NCBI RefSeq assembly: GCF_004323635.1
Contig: NZ_CP036516.1
Span: 62,001-126,000 of the forward strand
Length of the DNA stretch: 64,000 nucleotides
Direction: 5' to 3'
Origin: Lichenihabitans psoromatis
GTDB lineage: Bacteria > Pseudomonadota > Alphaproteobacteria > Rhizobiales > Beijerinckiaceae
Shown one piece after another: positions 52,051 to 61,501 of the stretch; the stretch's first letter is position 1, and every line of letters starts with the position of its first letter. A program made the translations under genes and the position numbers. The notes below the pieces were generated by a model. The model worked only from the letters and a program-made list of their open reading frames with translations, ran no database searches and was not told the origin of the DNA.

Positions 52051-54462
52051 ATGGTAGCCCGCGCCCTTCTCGATGAGCTGACCTTTGGCGCCGTGTCGCG
52101 CCGCGAACGGCCGGTCAGCACGCACATCCCCTACACAAGGCATGTCGACGACCACGTCATCCGGACGCGGGACGGGCTGGTCATGACCGTGCTGAAGCTC
52201 GAAGGCTATTCCTTCGAGACTGCCGACATGAGCGAGGTCAACGCCCGCCTGCTCGCCCGCAACGACGTCGTGCGGACCCTCGCGAACTCCCGCTTCGCCA
52301 TCGCGAGCCACATCGTCCGTCGCGAGGTGCAGCCCGTCATCGCCTCGACCTTCGACAATGCGCTCTGCCGCGAGATCGACGAGCGCTACGACGCGGCGCT
52401 CTCCAAGCGGAAGATGTTCGTCAACGACCTCTACGTGACGATCGTCCGGCGGCGCCTGCAGGGACAGGCCGGCACCTTCGACACGGCACTCACCAAGCTG
52501 CTTGGCCGCAAGGATGAGGCCGGGGATTCCGTGGCCGAACAGACCGCGCTGACCGAGCTGCGCGATGCGGCGACGGCCGTGCGCGAGAACCTCGCTGCCT
52601 ACGGCGCGCGGCAGCTCGGCGTCGTCAAGCGGGACGGGGTCTGGTTCTCCGAGCCGCTCGAATTCCTAGTGCAGCTCGTCAATGGCGGGTTGCCGCGGCC
52701 GATGCACCTGCCGCGGATGGCACTTGCCGATGCGCTGGCGCAAAAACGCATCTTCTTCGGCAAGAACGCCATCGAGATCCGCGGCGCCGGGCCGGACGAC
52801 ACGCGTTTCGCGGCCATGGTGTCGATCCGCGAATATCCGGCCCAGACCGGCCCGGGCTCATTCGACAATCTGCTGCGCGTCCCGCACGCCTTCATCGCGA
52901 CCCAGACTTTCGCCATCGTCGACCGGCCGGAAGCCGCCCGCCAGATCGACCGCGTGTCGCGCCAGGTCGACATGTCGGACGAGGCCGGCTCGATCGTCGC
53001 CGAGCACTTGGACGAGGCCCGCGACGAGCTGCTCGCCTCCGAGGCGATCTACGGCGAGCACCACATGTCGGTGATGTGCCTTGGCCGGAGCTTGGCGGAG
53101 GTCGCGGCCAGCGTCACCGTCGTCGGCGCCGCGCTGACCGACCGCTCCGTCATCTGGACGCGCGAGGACCTCAATTGCGAGCCGGCCTTCTGGGCCCAGC
53201 TCCCGGGAAACTTCGCCTATATCGCGCGCAAGGCGGTCATCTCGTCGAAGAATTTCGCCGGCTTCACGTCCCTGCATAATTACCCGAGCGGGCGGCCGGA
53301 CGGAAACCATTGGGGTCCCGCCATCTCAGTCTTCGAGACGACCTCGCAGACCGCCTACTACTACAACCACCACGTCCGCGACCTCGGCAATTTTACGGTC
53401 GTCGGCCCGTCCGGAAGCGGCAAGACTGTCTTCCTCTCCTTCATCTCCGCGCAGTCCCAGCGGGTTCTGCCGCGTCCAAAGCTGCTTTTCGTCGACAAGG
53501 ACAGGGGCGCGGAGATCTTCATCCGCGCCATGGGCGGCCATTACGAGATCCTGGTGCCCGGCGAGCCAACGGGGTTCAACCCGCTGTCACTTCCCGACAC
53601 CGCGCGCACCCGCGAGTTCCTGTTCCAGTTGTTGGGCTTCATGCTCCGGCCAGCCAATGGCGGCGAGCTCTCGGCCTCCGAGGAGCAGGTGATCCGCAAC
53701 GCCGTGCAGGCCGTGCTCGGGGGCGGACCGGAAGGGCGGACGCTGAAGGCCTTCTCGACCCTGCTGCGCGGACGCATCCGGGCCGGGGAGGGGGATCTGC
53801 TGGCGCGGCTCGAGAGCTGGATGCGCCCGGACCAGCGCGGCTGGCTCTTCAACAACGAGACCGACCAGTTCTCCGTCTCCAGCATCTTCGGGTTCGACAT
53901 GACCCGGGTGCTCGACGATCCCGTCATCCGCACCGCGGCGCTCATGTACATCTTCCATCGCACCGAGGAGCTGCTGACGGGCGACCCCGTCATGATCTTT
54001 TTGGACGAGGGCTGGCGGCTGCTCGATGATCCGGTCTTCGCCTTCTTCATCAAGGACAAGCTGAAGACCATCCGCAAGCAGAACGGAATCATCGGCTTCG
54101 GCACGCAATCGGCCGCCGACATCGTTCGCTCGAGCTCGGCCAGCACGCTGATCGAGCAGACCGCGACCAACGTCTTCTTCCCCAATCCGAAAGCGGACGA
54201 CGAGAGCTATGGCCGCGCCTTCCGGCTGTCGTCGCGGGAGGTCGAATGGATCCGCAGCACGGTGCCGGAAAGCCGGTCGTTCCTGATCAAGCACGGCCGC
54301 GACAGCGTGATCGCGCGCCTGAACCTCGCCGGCATGCCGGACCTCATCAAGGTTCTGTCAGGGCGCACCGAGACCGTGGCCGAGCTCGACGCGTTACGCG
54401 CCCAATTTGGAGATGATCCGGCCGCCTGGTTGCCGATCTTCATGGGACGGGCCGCGGCATGA
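52051..54462 (+). CDS. virB4: VirB4 transport ATPase
   Basis: The 803-residue cytoplasmic ATPase energises assembly and transfer. Walker A VVGPSGSGKTVFLSFI is at about 449-464 and Walker B VMIFLDEGWRLLDDP at about 646-660, followed by the QSAADIVRSSSASTLIEQTA region typical of VirB4. The N-terminal domain (RPVSTHIPYTRHVDDHVIRT) is standard. The length is normal and no lesion is present. The stop overlaps the next start by 4 bases. Confidence 0.95.
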   Translation: MVARALLDELTFGAVSRRERPVSTHIPYTRHVDDHVIRTRDGLVMTVLKLEGYSFETADMSEVNARLLARNDVVRTLANSRFAIASHIVRREVQPVIASTFDNALCREIDERYDAALSKRKMFVNDLYVTIVRRRLQGQAGTFDTALTKLLGRKDEAGDSVAEQTALTELRDAATAVRENLAAYGARQLGVVKRDGVWFSEPLEFLVQLVNGGLPRPMHLPRMALADALAQKRIFFGKNAIEIRGAGPDDTRFAAMVSIREYPAQTGPGSFDNLLRVPHAFIATQTFAIVDRPEAARQIDRVSRQVDMSDEAGSIVAEHLDEARDELLASEAIYGEHHMSVMCLGRSLAEVAASVTVVGAALTDRSVIWTREDLNCEPAFWAQLPGNFAYIARKAVISSKNFAGFTSLHNYPSGRPDGNHWGPAISVFETTSQTAYYYNHHVRDLGNFTVVGPSGSGKTVFLSFISAQSQRVLPRPKLLFVDKDRGAEIFIRAMGGHYEILVPGEPTGFNPLSLPDTARTREFLFQLLGFMLRPANGGELSASEEQVIRNAVQAVLGGGPEGRTLKAFSTLLRGRIRAGEGDLLARLESWMRPDQRGWLFNNETDQFSVSSIFGFDMTRVLDDPVIRTAALMYIFHRTEELLTGDPVMIFLDEGWRLLDDPVFAFFIKDKLKTIRKQNGIIGFGTQSAADIVRSSSASTLIEQTATNVFFPNPKADDESYGRAFRLSSREVEWIRSTVPESRSFLIKHGRDSVIARLNLAGMPDLIKVLSGRTETVAELDALRAQFGDDPAAWLPIFMGRAAA

Positions 54463-55283
54463 GAGCGATCCGCCTCGGCGTCCTGTCCACCATCACCTGT
54501 CTCTGCGCAGGCAGCGCCGCCGCGTCGATCCCGACCATCGACGCCGCTGAGCTGACCCAGCACGCCCGCACCTCGTCGTCGACCGTGCAGCTCGTGCCGA
54601 TCACGACCAAGCGCAAGGATGCCAACCAGGGCGTTCATTGCGCCGTAACGACTGGCAAGAAAGCCAGCGTCGCCGATCCCGCCGTCCAGCCACAGGCCGG
54701 CGCGGGCAGCGGCATGATTCAATCCTACGCGCCGGACATGCCGGCTGCTCCCGTTGCCGGCAGTCAAGGGGCCGCGCTCAACAGCCAGACCCTGTTCAAG
54801 TCGACGGGTGATGTCGCGGCCGGGCTCGAGGCGAGCCACACCACGCTCGCGGCCGCGCTCTCCTCGTTCCAGGCCGCGAGCCGGCAGGTCGGGACGGGAT
54901 CGACCGTTACGGCGGCGCTCGACATGAACTCGGCGGCCCGGCTGCAGAACGGCATCGCCTGGAACAGCGTCATCGGCTCGGCCAATTTTTGGGTCCAGGC
55001 CCTGAACGCGCTCAATCTTGCCGCAACCAGCGATGCGAGCCGGGCCGCCATCGGCATGCGGACCAGCGTCACCGCCGCGCCGAGCACCGTCTTCCCGGTC
55101 TGCCCGGTCGGCTTTGGCGGGACGGGGACGGTCGCCGATCCGTGCCGATCGTCGTCCTGCCCGAGCACGGCGTCGAGCACCGCGGGCTGCGTCGCCGGCA
55201 GCCTCGACGAGGGAGCTGGTGCCACCCTTTCCATCGTCGCGCCAGCCAGCGTGCTGGCAACCCTTCAATCCAGCGCCCGATAG
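54459..55283 (+). CDS. Exported protein between virB4 and the virB5-like gene
   Basis: A 274-residue protein with a signal peptide (LSTITCLCAGSAAASIPTI). The body is Ala, Ser and Thr rich with a helical middle (GLEASHTTLAAALSSFQAAS) and cysteines near the end (PVCPVGFGGTGTVADPCRSS). It is not a VirB component I recognise. Its place in the operon and overlap with virB4 suggest a pilus tip or periplasmic accessory protein, perhaps a second VirB5-like minor pilin. The next gene begins 9 bp later. Confidence 0.6.
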   Translation: MRAIRLGVLSTITCLCAGSAAASIPTIDAAELTQHARTSSSTVQLVPITTKRKDANQGVHCAVTTGKKASVADPAVQPQAGAGSGMIQSYAPDMPAAPVAGSQGAALNSQTLFKSTGDVAAGLEASHTTLAAALSSFQAASRQVGTGSTVTAALDMNSAARLQNGIAWNSVIGSANFWVQALNALNLAATSDASRAAIGMRTSVTAAPSTVFPVCPVGFGGTGTVADPCRSSSCPSTASSTAGCVAGSLDEGAGATLSIVAPASVLATLQSSAR

Positions 55284-55292
55284 GAGATCGGC

Positions 55293-56012
55293 ATGCCATC
55301 CATCCGGCTCACCGCCGTCGCTCTGACCCTCGGCAGCCTCCTCGTACCGTTCGAGGCGTGGGCCTTGATGCCGGTCATTGACAACGCCAACCTTGCAAAA
55401 GCCCAGGAGATCGCGACCAACACGCAAGCGATCTTGAACGCCGATCAGCAGATCATGACGTTCACCCAAAAAACGCTGGCGGCGGTCACCGGCGATCGCA
55501 GCTCGCAGGCCCAGGGGAGCCTCGCCCAGATGGCGCTTGGCAGCGGCTTCACCATGGCGCAGGCGCCATCGCTCGGGTCGGTCATCTCCGGCGGCGCATT
55601 GTCCTTCGCCGGCATGGGAGCGACCTCCCAGAACATCGTCTCGACGCTGATCAACGGGCTGCAGCTCGTCCAGTCACTGACGGGGCTCGCGACCGGCACC
55701 AGCCATCCTGTCGATACCGCCTATCGCAACGCCGTGAATGTCGCGGCGACGCTGTCGGGCCTCATCACCTCGACCCAGGGCGCGATCCAGCAGCGCTCCT
55801 CGGCCTTCACGCAGGGCGGCCAGCAGATCGGGCAGGCGCCCGATCTCAAGGGCAGCGTCGACCAGAACACGCAGGTTCAGATCCAGACCGGCCAGACCAT
55901 CAACGAGCTCAACGGCGTCGTGAACAACGCCGCCACGGCCGCCAACCAGGCGAACCTCGACCGGATCGCCGCCGAGTCCGCCGTGGCGCGCGCCATGAAG
56001 TTCACGCAGTAG
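55293..56012 (+). CDS. virB5: VirB5-like minor pilin
   Basis: The 239-residue protein has a signal peptide (LTAVALTLGSLLVPFEAWA) and a mostly helical body, LMPVIDNANLAKAQEIATNT, with repeated Gln-rich helices (TQGAIQQRSSAFTQGGQQIG and TGQTINELNGVVNNAATAAN). Position after virB4 and before virB6, length and helical character match VirB5, a minor pilus subunit that caps the pilus. Sequence identity in this family is always low, so the name rests on context. Confidence 0.7.
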   Translation: MPSIRLTAVALTLGSLLVPFEAWALMPVIDNANLAKAQEIATNTQAILNADQQIMTFTQKTLAAVTGDRSSQAQGSLAQMALGSGFTMAQAPSLGSVISGGALSFAGMGATSQNIVSTLINGLQLVQSLTGLATGTSHPVDTAYRNAVNVAATLSGLITSTQGAIQQRSSAFTQGGQQIGQAPDLKGSVDQNTQVQIQTGQTINELNGVVNNAATAANQANLDRIAAESAVARAMKFTQ

Positions 56013-56020
56013 GATTGCCT

Positions 56021-56209
56021 GTGCTGAAACCCAAACCTCTGATCGCCGCCGTGCTCGCCCTGGGCATCGCGATCCTGATTGGCGTCGCATTGTTCCGGCC
56101 CGGCCCGCAGCCACAGGCCCCTGCGCCTTCGGCCGCCACGACTGCGGAGCCGGACAGCGGCCTGTCGCGAGCGATGACCTTCACGACCCCCGCCGAACCG
56201 AAGAAATGA
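56021..56209 (+). CDS. Small membrane protein in the virB operon
   Basis: A 62-residue protein with one N-terminal membrane helix (LIAAVLALGIAILIGVALF), then a Pro/Ala-rich tail. GTG 56021 is favoured since AGGA lies 6 nt upstream; TTG 56015 is an alternative. Similar short anchored proteins occur before virB6 or virB7 in many T4SS operons. The function is unknown. It overlaps the next start by 4 bases. Confidence 0.65.
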   Translation: MLKPKPLIAAVLALGIAILIGVALFRPGPQPQAPAPSAATTAEPDSGLSRAMTFTTPAEPKK

Positions 56210-56394
56210 TCGCGCGCGCGTTGCTCGTCATAGTGGCCGCCCTGGCGGTGTCCGGCTGTGCCTACAAGCCCCTCAAGGCGCCCTGCGCGCCGGACGAGGG
56301 CGGCGCTCCGCTCGCCTACGCCCCGGCACCCTCGAACACGACGCCCGAACCATTCCGCTCCTTCGACCGGTGCGGTCCGATGCGGCGGATCTGA
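56206..56394 (+). CDS. virB7: VirB7-like lipoprotein
   Basis: The 62-residue lipoprotein precursor has a lipobox LAVSGC with Cys18 followed by a short mature part with two further cysteines (APCAPDEGG and DRCGP). VirB7 is a small outer-membrane lipoprotein that pairs with VirB9 through a disulfide. The size, position before virB6 and the cysteines fit that role, but the sequence is too short to prove it. Confidence 0.65.
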   Translation: MIARALLVIVAALAVSGCAYKPLKAPCAPDEGGAPLAYAPAPSNTTPEPFRSFDRCGPMRRI

Positions 56395-56400
56395 GGGCGC

Positions 56401-57513
56401 ATGGCCACCTTCAGCATCACGACCCTGCTCCAGACGGTCGATCATCTCGGCGAGAACTATGTCTCGACCGCCTACAAAGCGCTGTCGAATGCGATGACAT
56501 CGGGCGGGGCTGTCGGCGTCGCAGGGCTGCTGCTGACGCTCTATGTCATCGTCTGGGGCATTGGCATCTGGCAGGGCACCGCCACGGGCGGCCCCGCCGA
56601 TCATGCCTTCCGCCTGTTCCGGGCCTTTCTCATCTACGCCCTCGCGACCACTTGGGCGGATTTTCAGACTTTCGCCTACACGTTCCTGAACGAGGGGCCT
56701 TCGGCGATCGGCAACGCCCTGCTCGATGCCGTCACCAGCGCCAACGGGACCGGCACCTCCGCGAACCTTACCTCCGTCAACGGGGTCCAGTCCGCGCTGC
56801 AGAACATGTGGGACACCACCAACAATGCGACCCAGGCCTTTCTGCAGAATGCCGGCCTGACCAACTGGGGTCCGTACATCTTCGCCGCCGTCTTCTACGT
56901 CGTCATGGCGCTTCTGATCGGCTTCGCGATCTTTCTCATCATCCTGTCGAAACTGTTCATGTGGCTTCTGCTCGCGCTGGCGCCGATCTTCATCATACTG
57001 CTGCTGTTCGGCGTGACGGCCCGGTTCTTCTCCGGATGGCTCGGGGCGCTGCTGCAGTATTTCCTGGTGCAGGTCCTCGTCTACGCGTTCCTCGCCTTCT
57101 ACGTGTCGCTGATCCAGCAATCGATCGACACGCTGAATGGCGTCGCCAACACCCGCACCGCGAGCTGGGCCACCATCGGTCCCGTGGTGCTGCTCGCCAT
57201 CATCGGGGTGCTGCTGCTCAGCCAGATCAACAATGTCGCCGCCGCGATCGCCGGCGGCGTCCCGATCTCCGGATCGCGCATCGGCGCGGTGCTGGCGACC
57301 GTCTCGGGCTTCCGTCTCGGGGCCGCCGCCAATCGCATGCGTCTGGCCGTTCGCAATCCGCTGAACCCCGCCTCCATCTCGCGCCGGGAAGAGCTCGCAT
57401 CCCGCCAGCGCGTCCGCGTAGGCCTGCGTGCTGCTGCCTGGTCGCAGTCCGCGGAGTTCAGGCGGCTCGCGGACCAGATCAAGAATCCCGGCCAAAACCG
57501 GGGAAGGAGTTGA
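56401..57513 (+). CDS. virB6: VirB6-type polytopic membrane protein
   Basis: The 370-residue inner-membrane protein has about six helices (GVAGLLLTLYVIVWGIGIWQ, FAAVFYVVMALLIGFAIFLI, then a dense block LFMWLLLALAPIFIILLLFG). It carries the Trp and Pro features of the VirB6/TrbL family. VirB6 forms part of the inner-membrane channel. The C-terminal 60 residues are basic and cytoplasmic. It begins 6 bp after the lipoprotein stop. Confidence 0.9.
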   Translation: MATFSITTLLQTVDHLGENYVSTAYKALSNAMTSGGAVGVAGLLLTLYVIVWGIGIWQGTATGGPADHAFRLFRAFLIYALATTWADFQTFAYTFLNEGPSAIGNALLDAVTSANGTGTSANLTSVNGVQSALQNMWDTTNNATQAFLQNAGLTNWGPYIFAAVFYVVMALLIGFAIFLIILSKLFMWLLLALAPIFIILLLFGVTARFFSGWLGALLQYFLVQVLVYAFLAFYVSLIQQSIDTLNGVANTRTASWATIGPVVLLAIIGVLLLSQINNVAAAIAGGVPISGSRIGAVLATVSGFRLGAAANRMRLAVRNPLNPASISRREELASRQRVRVGLRAAAWSQSAEFRRLADQIKNPGQNRGRS

Positions 57514-57515
57514 GT

Positions 57516-58229
57516 GTGACCGACATCCGGATCGACGGGCCACTGCTGATCGACCCGCGCTACTACGCGGACGGCGCCACCTGGGAGCACGACATCGCGC
57601 GGCGCAATCGCAACTCGCGCGCCTTCGCCTGGATCGTCGCCAGCGTCATGAGCGTCGTTGCCGTCGGCTCCCTCGGGACTCTGGCACTGCTCGTGCCGCT
57701 CAAGACCTACGAGCCCTACATGGTCGTGGTCGACAAGACCTCGGGCTTCGTCGAGGTCAAGCGGCCGATGGCCGAGGGGCCGCTCAGCCAGGACGAGGCG
57801 GTCACGACCTTCAACGTCGTGCGCTACGTCAAGGCACGCGAGACCTACGACCCGAAGTCGCTGAAGGACAATTTCGACCTGGCGCAGTTGCTCGCGACCG
57901 GCGAAGCCGCGCGAGACCTGAACGACCTCTATGCGCCGTCGAACCCGCAGAACCCCCTCAAGGTTCTGGGGACCGGCGCCGAGGTGAGCGTCTCGATCAA
58001 GTCGGTAACGTTCCCCAACAGCCGCACTGCTCTTGTCCGTTTCTCAACCGAGCTGAAGACGGCGACGGACGTCGCCAACCACGATTGGGTGTCACTCGTC
58101 CGCTTCCGCTACACCGCGGCGCCGATGCGCAACGAATGGCGCTTCGACAATCCGCTCGGGTTCCAGGTGGTCGAGTATCGACGCGACCAGGAAACGGCCC
58201 CTTCGCCAGGTACGGTGGGGCAACGGTGA
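57516..58229 (+). CDS. virB8: VirB8-type assembly factor
   Basis: The 237-residue protein has a short cytoplasmic front, one membrane helix (IVASVMSVVAVGSLGTLALL) and the periplasmic VirB8 domain: YEPYMVVVDKTSGFVEVKRP, AVTTFNVVRYVKARETYDPK and VRFRYTAAPMRNEWRFDNPL near the end. GTG 57516 follows GGAAGGAG, and the open frame to its left is not coding. The stop overlaps the virB9 ATG. VirB8 organises the inner-membrane complex. Confidence 0.93.
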   Translation: MTDIRIDGPLLIDPRYYADGATWEHDIARRNRNSRAFAWIVASVMSVVAVGSLGTLALLVPLKTYEPYMVVVDKTSGFVEVKRPMAEGPLSQDEAVTTFNVVRYVKARETYDPKSLKDNFDLAQLLATGEAARDLNDLYAPSNPQNPLKVLGTGAEVSVSIKSVTFPNSRTALVRFSTELKTATDVANHDWVSLVRFRYTAAPMRNEWRFDNPLGFQVVEYRRDQETAPSPGTVGQR

Positions 58230-59067
58230 TGCGTCGTGGTCTGTGCGTTGCCGTGGCTCTGCTACTCGGCGGGACCGCGGCGTTCGGCGAGGCCCTGCCG
58301 CGCCCCGGTCGCCTGGACCCGCGCGTGCGGGACGTCGTCTACAACAAGGACATCGTCCCGTGCGGGACGTCGTCTACAACAAGGACAACGTCACAGCGAT
58401 CGACGCGACCTACGGGACCTCGACCATGGTCGAGCTGCAGCCCGACGAGAAGATCGAGACCCTGGCGCTCGGCGACAGCCTCGCCTGGAAGGTCGAACCC
58501 AACCACAAGGGCGACATCATCTTCGTCAAGCCTGTCGACAAGAACGCGAGCTCGAACCTCAACGTCGTCACCGACAAGCGCATCTACTCCTTCATGCTGC
58601 GCTCGAACACCCGGCCGCCGGGCCAGCAGATCTACGCGGTCCGCTTCCGCTTTCCCGATGACGAGGCGAGCGCAGCGCTGCTCGCCGCCGCCAAGGAGCG
58701 GGCGGCGAACCCGAACCTGAAAGACCTGAACATCGCTAATGCGAACAGCGACTACGGCTACAAGGGCGCCTCCGTTAACAAGCCGGTTGCCGTTTTCGAC
58801 GATGGCATCAAGACCTGGTTCCGCTTCGAGGGCGAGACGCCGGCGATCTACATCGTCGACGGCGAACGTAACGAGAGCCTGATCAATTTCCGCACCGAGG
58901 GTCCCTTTGTTGTGGTCGACAAGGTCTCGCCGCAGTGGACGCTCCGCAACGGGCCGGACTCGACGTGCATCTTCAATCGCCGGCTGACCAACCTGCGCGA
59001 GCCGAACGGGCTCGAGCCCTACGCGCCGCAGCGGGTCGGCTTGGCGGCACCCAAGGCCGGAGGCTGA
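58229..59067 (+). pseudogene. virB9: virB9 disrupted by a 35-bp partial duplication
   Basis: VirB9 forms the outer-membrane ring of the channel. From ATG 58229 the frame encodes a signal peptide and ALPRPGRLDPRVRDVVYNKD. Then a 29-bp sequence starting CGTGCGGGACGTCGTC at 58324 is repeated at 58359. The net addition of 35 bp moves the reading frame. The rest of VirB9 (FVVVDKVSPQWTLRNGPDST and RRLTNLREPNGLEPYAPQRV) continues in the other frame to 59067. Removing exactly 35 bp restores one frame of about 268 residues. The lesion may be a true mutation, a reversible slip, or an assembly artefact; all other virB genes are intact. Confidence 0.85.
58324..58387 (+). repeat. 29-bp direct repeat with 35-bp period inside virB9
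   Basis: The sequence at 58324-58352 recurs at 58359-58387. The six bases after the first copy differ from those after the second, so the unit is 35 bp in all. It is the cause of the virB9 frameshift. Confidence 0.95.
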
Positions 59068-59073
59068 CGCCTG

Positions 59074-60432
59074 ATGCCGACCCTGCAGGACTATCGCAAT
59101 CTCGAGCTCGAATCCGCGGCGTCGACGAGCGTCGCTCGAGGGACAACGGCGCTGGGCACCTGGCTAAAGGCTGGCGTCGCGTTGGGCGCAGTGGCCGTCG
59201 CGGCCTGGATGATCCATGGCTCCATGGGACAGGGCCCAAAAAGCCTGACGACGCCGGACCGGGAGGAGTTCAACACCACCCAGTTCCCTGCGCCGTCACT
59301 GCAGTCGCCGCGGCCGCCAATCGATCCAGGAACAATCGTCATCCCGCCAGCCCCGGTGGCACCGGTCGACCCGACGCCACTGCCGCCGCCAGCCGCGCCA
59401 CCGGGCGCACTCCCGGCACCGCCGCCGCCCGAGTCCTCTCTCGGCCTCGCTCCTCCCGGCGACGACGAAGCCCGTCGCCTTGCCGAACTGGAGCGGCAGC
59501 GCCAGGAGGAGGAGCGTCGGCGTTGGGAGCGGCTCCGGGCGCCCCAGGTTATCACCGACGGGGCGGCGCCGCCGACCGAGGCAAACGCCGATGCGGAGGC
59601 CGTGCGCGGCGCGGGTGGCGTCGACGACGATCCCAACCACCGCTTCCTGACATCGGTCTCGGCCGCCGGCGTCGAGATCGCCAAGGCAACCAAGAACAAC
59701 CGGATCGACGCCCTGGTTGCCCAGGGCACCATGATCCGCGGCGTGCTGGAGACGGCCCTGCAGAGCGACCTGCCCGGCATGGTCCGAGCAGTGACGGCGG
59801 AGAACGTCTGGTCCTTCGACGGGCGTCGCATCCTCATCCCGGCCGGGACACGCCTCGTCGGCGAATACAAGTCCGGCATCGCCCAGGGGCAGACCCGCGT
59901 CTTCGTCGTCTGGACGCGTCTGCTCCGATCGGACGGCGTTTCGGTGCAGCTCGGCTCGAACGGCACCGACGATCTCGGCCGCGCCGGCAATGCCGGCTTC
60001 GTCGACAACCACTACATCGAGCGTTTTGGCTCGGCGATCATGCTGTCACTGGTTGGTGGCGTCTCGCAGTTCCTGAGCAGCTACGGCCAGACCACAGGGA
60101 ATAACGGGACAGGGACGGTCACGACCACGACCGATCCGCTGACCGGGCTGATCACGACGACGCAGAGCGGCACCCAGAACCAACTGAACCTGCACGCGCG
60201 CCAGATCGCGGCGCAGAACGTGTCGCAGACGCTGACCAACATCGCCCAGGAAGCCCTCAAGAACTCGATCAACATCCCGCCGACCATCTATCTCGACCAA
60301 GGCTCGCGGATCATCGTCTTTGTCCGGCGCGATCTCGATTTCTCATCCCTCTACCCCGATCCCGTCCGGGAAGCGCTGAAGGAGATCAAGCGTGAACGTG
60401 GCCTTGCGAAGCCCGACGGTCTTCCTCGATAG
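59074..60432 (+). CDS. virB10: VirB10-type channel protein
   Basis: The 452-residue protein spans from the inner to the outer membrane. It has a cytoplasmic tip, a helix at about 32-48, a long Pro-rich arm (PPAPVAPVDPTPLPPPAAPP), a charged helix (RRLAELERQRQEEERRRWER) and the C-terminal VirB10 domain with GTMIRGVLETALQSDLPGMV, FDGRRILIPAGTRLVGEYKS and NIPPTIYLDQGSRIIVFVRR. ATG 59074 is 6 bp after virB9. No lesion is seen. Confidence 0.95.
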   Translation: MPTLQDYRNLELESAASTSVARGTTALGTWLKAGVALGAVAVAAWMIHGSMGQGPKSLTTPDREEFNTTQFPAPSLQSPRPPIDPGTIVIPPAPVAPVDPTPLPPPAAPPGALPAPPPPESSLGLAPPGDDEARRLAELERQRQEEERRRWERLRAPQVITDGAAPPTEANADAEAVRGAGGVDDDPNHRFLTSVSAAGVEIAKATKNNRIDALVAQGTMIRGVLETALQSDLPGMVRAVTAENVWSFDGRRILIPAGTRLVGEYKSGIAQGQTRVFVVWTRLLRSDGVSVQLGSNGTDDLGRAGNAGFVDNHYIERFGSAIMLSLVGGVSQFLSSYGQTTGNNGTGTVTTTTDPLTGLITTTQSGTQNQLNLHARQIAAQNVSQTLTNIAQEALKNSINIPPTIYLDQGSRIIVFVRRDLDFSSLYPDPVREALKEIKRERGLAKPDGLPR

Positions 60433-61501
60433 GGCGCTGGAGCCGATCCGGCCCTGGCTGCTCGACGACCAGGTCGTCGAGATCTGCGCCAATGGACCCG
60501 GCGAAGTCTGGGTCGAGCGGTTCGGTCAAGCCGCGATGGAGCGGCACGACGTCCTCGACCTGACCGAGGCCGCGATCCGCCATCTGACCGAGCGCGTCGC
60601 CGGTCATTCCGGTCAGAGTGTCAACGAGGAGCATCCGCTGCTCTCGGCCGCGCTGCCGACGGGCGAGCGGTTTCAGGGGGTGCTGCCGCCCGCCACAACC
60701 GGAGGAGGGGCCTTTGCGATCCGCAAGCAGGTCATCAAGGACATGCGGCTCGACGACTACCGGCGGCTCGGCGCTTTCGAGCGTGTCGCGACATTGCCGG
60801 GTGGCGCGCTGTCCGAGACCGACCAGCGGCTCTGCGAGCATCTGCATGCCGGGCGCATCGAGGACTTCATCCGGCTCGCGGTTCATAGCAGCACGTCGAT
60901 CCTGCTCTCCGGGGGCACGTCGTCAGGCAAAACGACCTTCCTGAATGCCATCCTGAAGGAGGTCCCGGCGCACGAGCGGATCATCACCATCGAGGACACG
61001 CGGGAGGTCGTGCCCGTTCAGCGCAACTTCTTGCCCCTGGTGGCCTCGAAAGGTGATCAGGGCGAGGCGCGGGTCACGGTCGAGACCCTGCTGCAAGCGT
61101 CGATGCGCCTGCGGCCGGACCGCATCTTCCTCGGCGAAATCCGGGGCCCGGAAGCCTATTCTTTCCTGCGCGCCATCAACACCGGCCATCCCGGCAGCAT
61201 CACCACCGTTCATGCCGACAGCCCCACCGGCGCCTTCGAGCAGCTCGCGTTGATGGTCATGCAGGCCGGCCTCGGCCTGCGGCACGACGAGATCATCGGC
61301 TACATCAAGGCCGTCCTGCCCATCGTCATTCAGCAGACCAAGATCGGCGGATGGCGCGGCACCTCGGCAATCTATTTTTCCAAAATGACCGCGTGGCACG
61401 CCGCGAGGGAGAGCGCAGGAGACAGCGGCACCATTCAAGCGACGGCCGGGTCATCGGCGAGCGAGGGGAGGGGGACCCGTGCCGCGCGTCGTCGTCCATA
61501 G
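60392..61501 (+). CDS. virB11: VirB11 transport ATPase
   Basis: The 369-residue hexameric ATPase carries Walker A LSGGTSSGKTTFLNAIL at about 172-188, an Asp box (IITIEDTREVVP), Walker B region LRPDRIFLGEIRGPEAY and the His box NTGHPGSITTVHADSP. GTG 60392 with AAGGAG upstream overlaps the end of virB10 by 41 bases. VirB11 switches the machine between pilus assembly and DNA transfer. The last 40 residues are low-complexity and overlap the next start. Confidence 0.95.
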   Translation: MNVALRSPTVFLDRALEPIRPWLLDDQVVEICANGPGEVWVERFGQAAMERHDVLDLTEAAIRHLTERVAGHSGQSVNEEHPLLSAALPTGERFQGVLPPATTGGGAFAIRKQVIKDMRLDDYRRLGAFERVATLPGGALSETDQRLCEHLHAGRIEDFIRLAVHSSTSILLSGGTSSGKTTFLNAILKEVPAHERIITIEDTREVVPVQRNFLPLVASKGDQGEARVTVETLLQASMRLRPDRIFLGEIRGPEAYSFLRAINTGHPGSITTVHADSPTGAFEQLALMVMQAGLGLRHDEIIGYIKAVLPIVIQQTKIGGWRGTSAIYFSKMTAWHAARESAGDSGTIQATAGSSASEGRGTRAARRRP

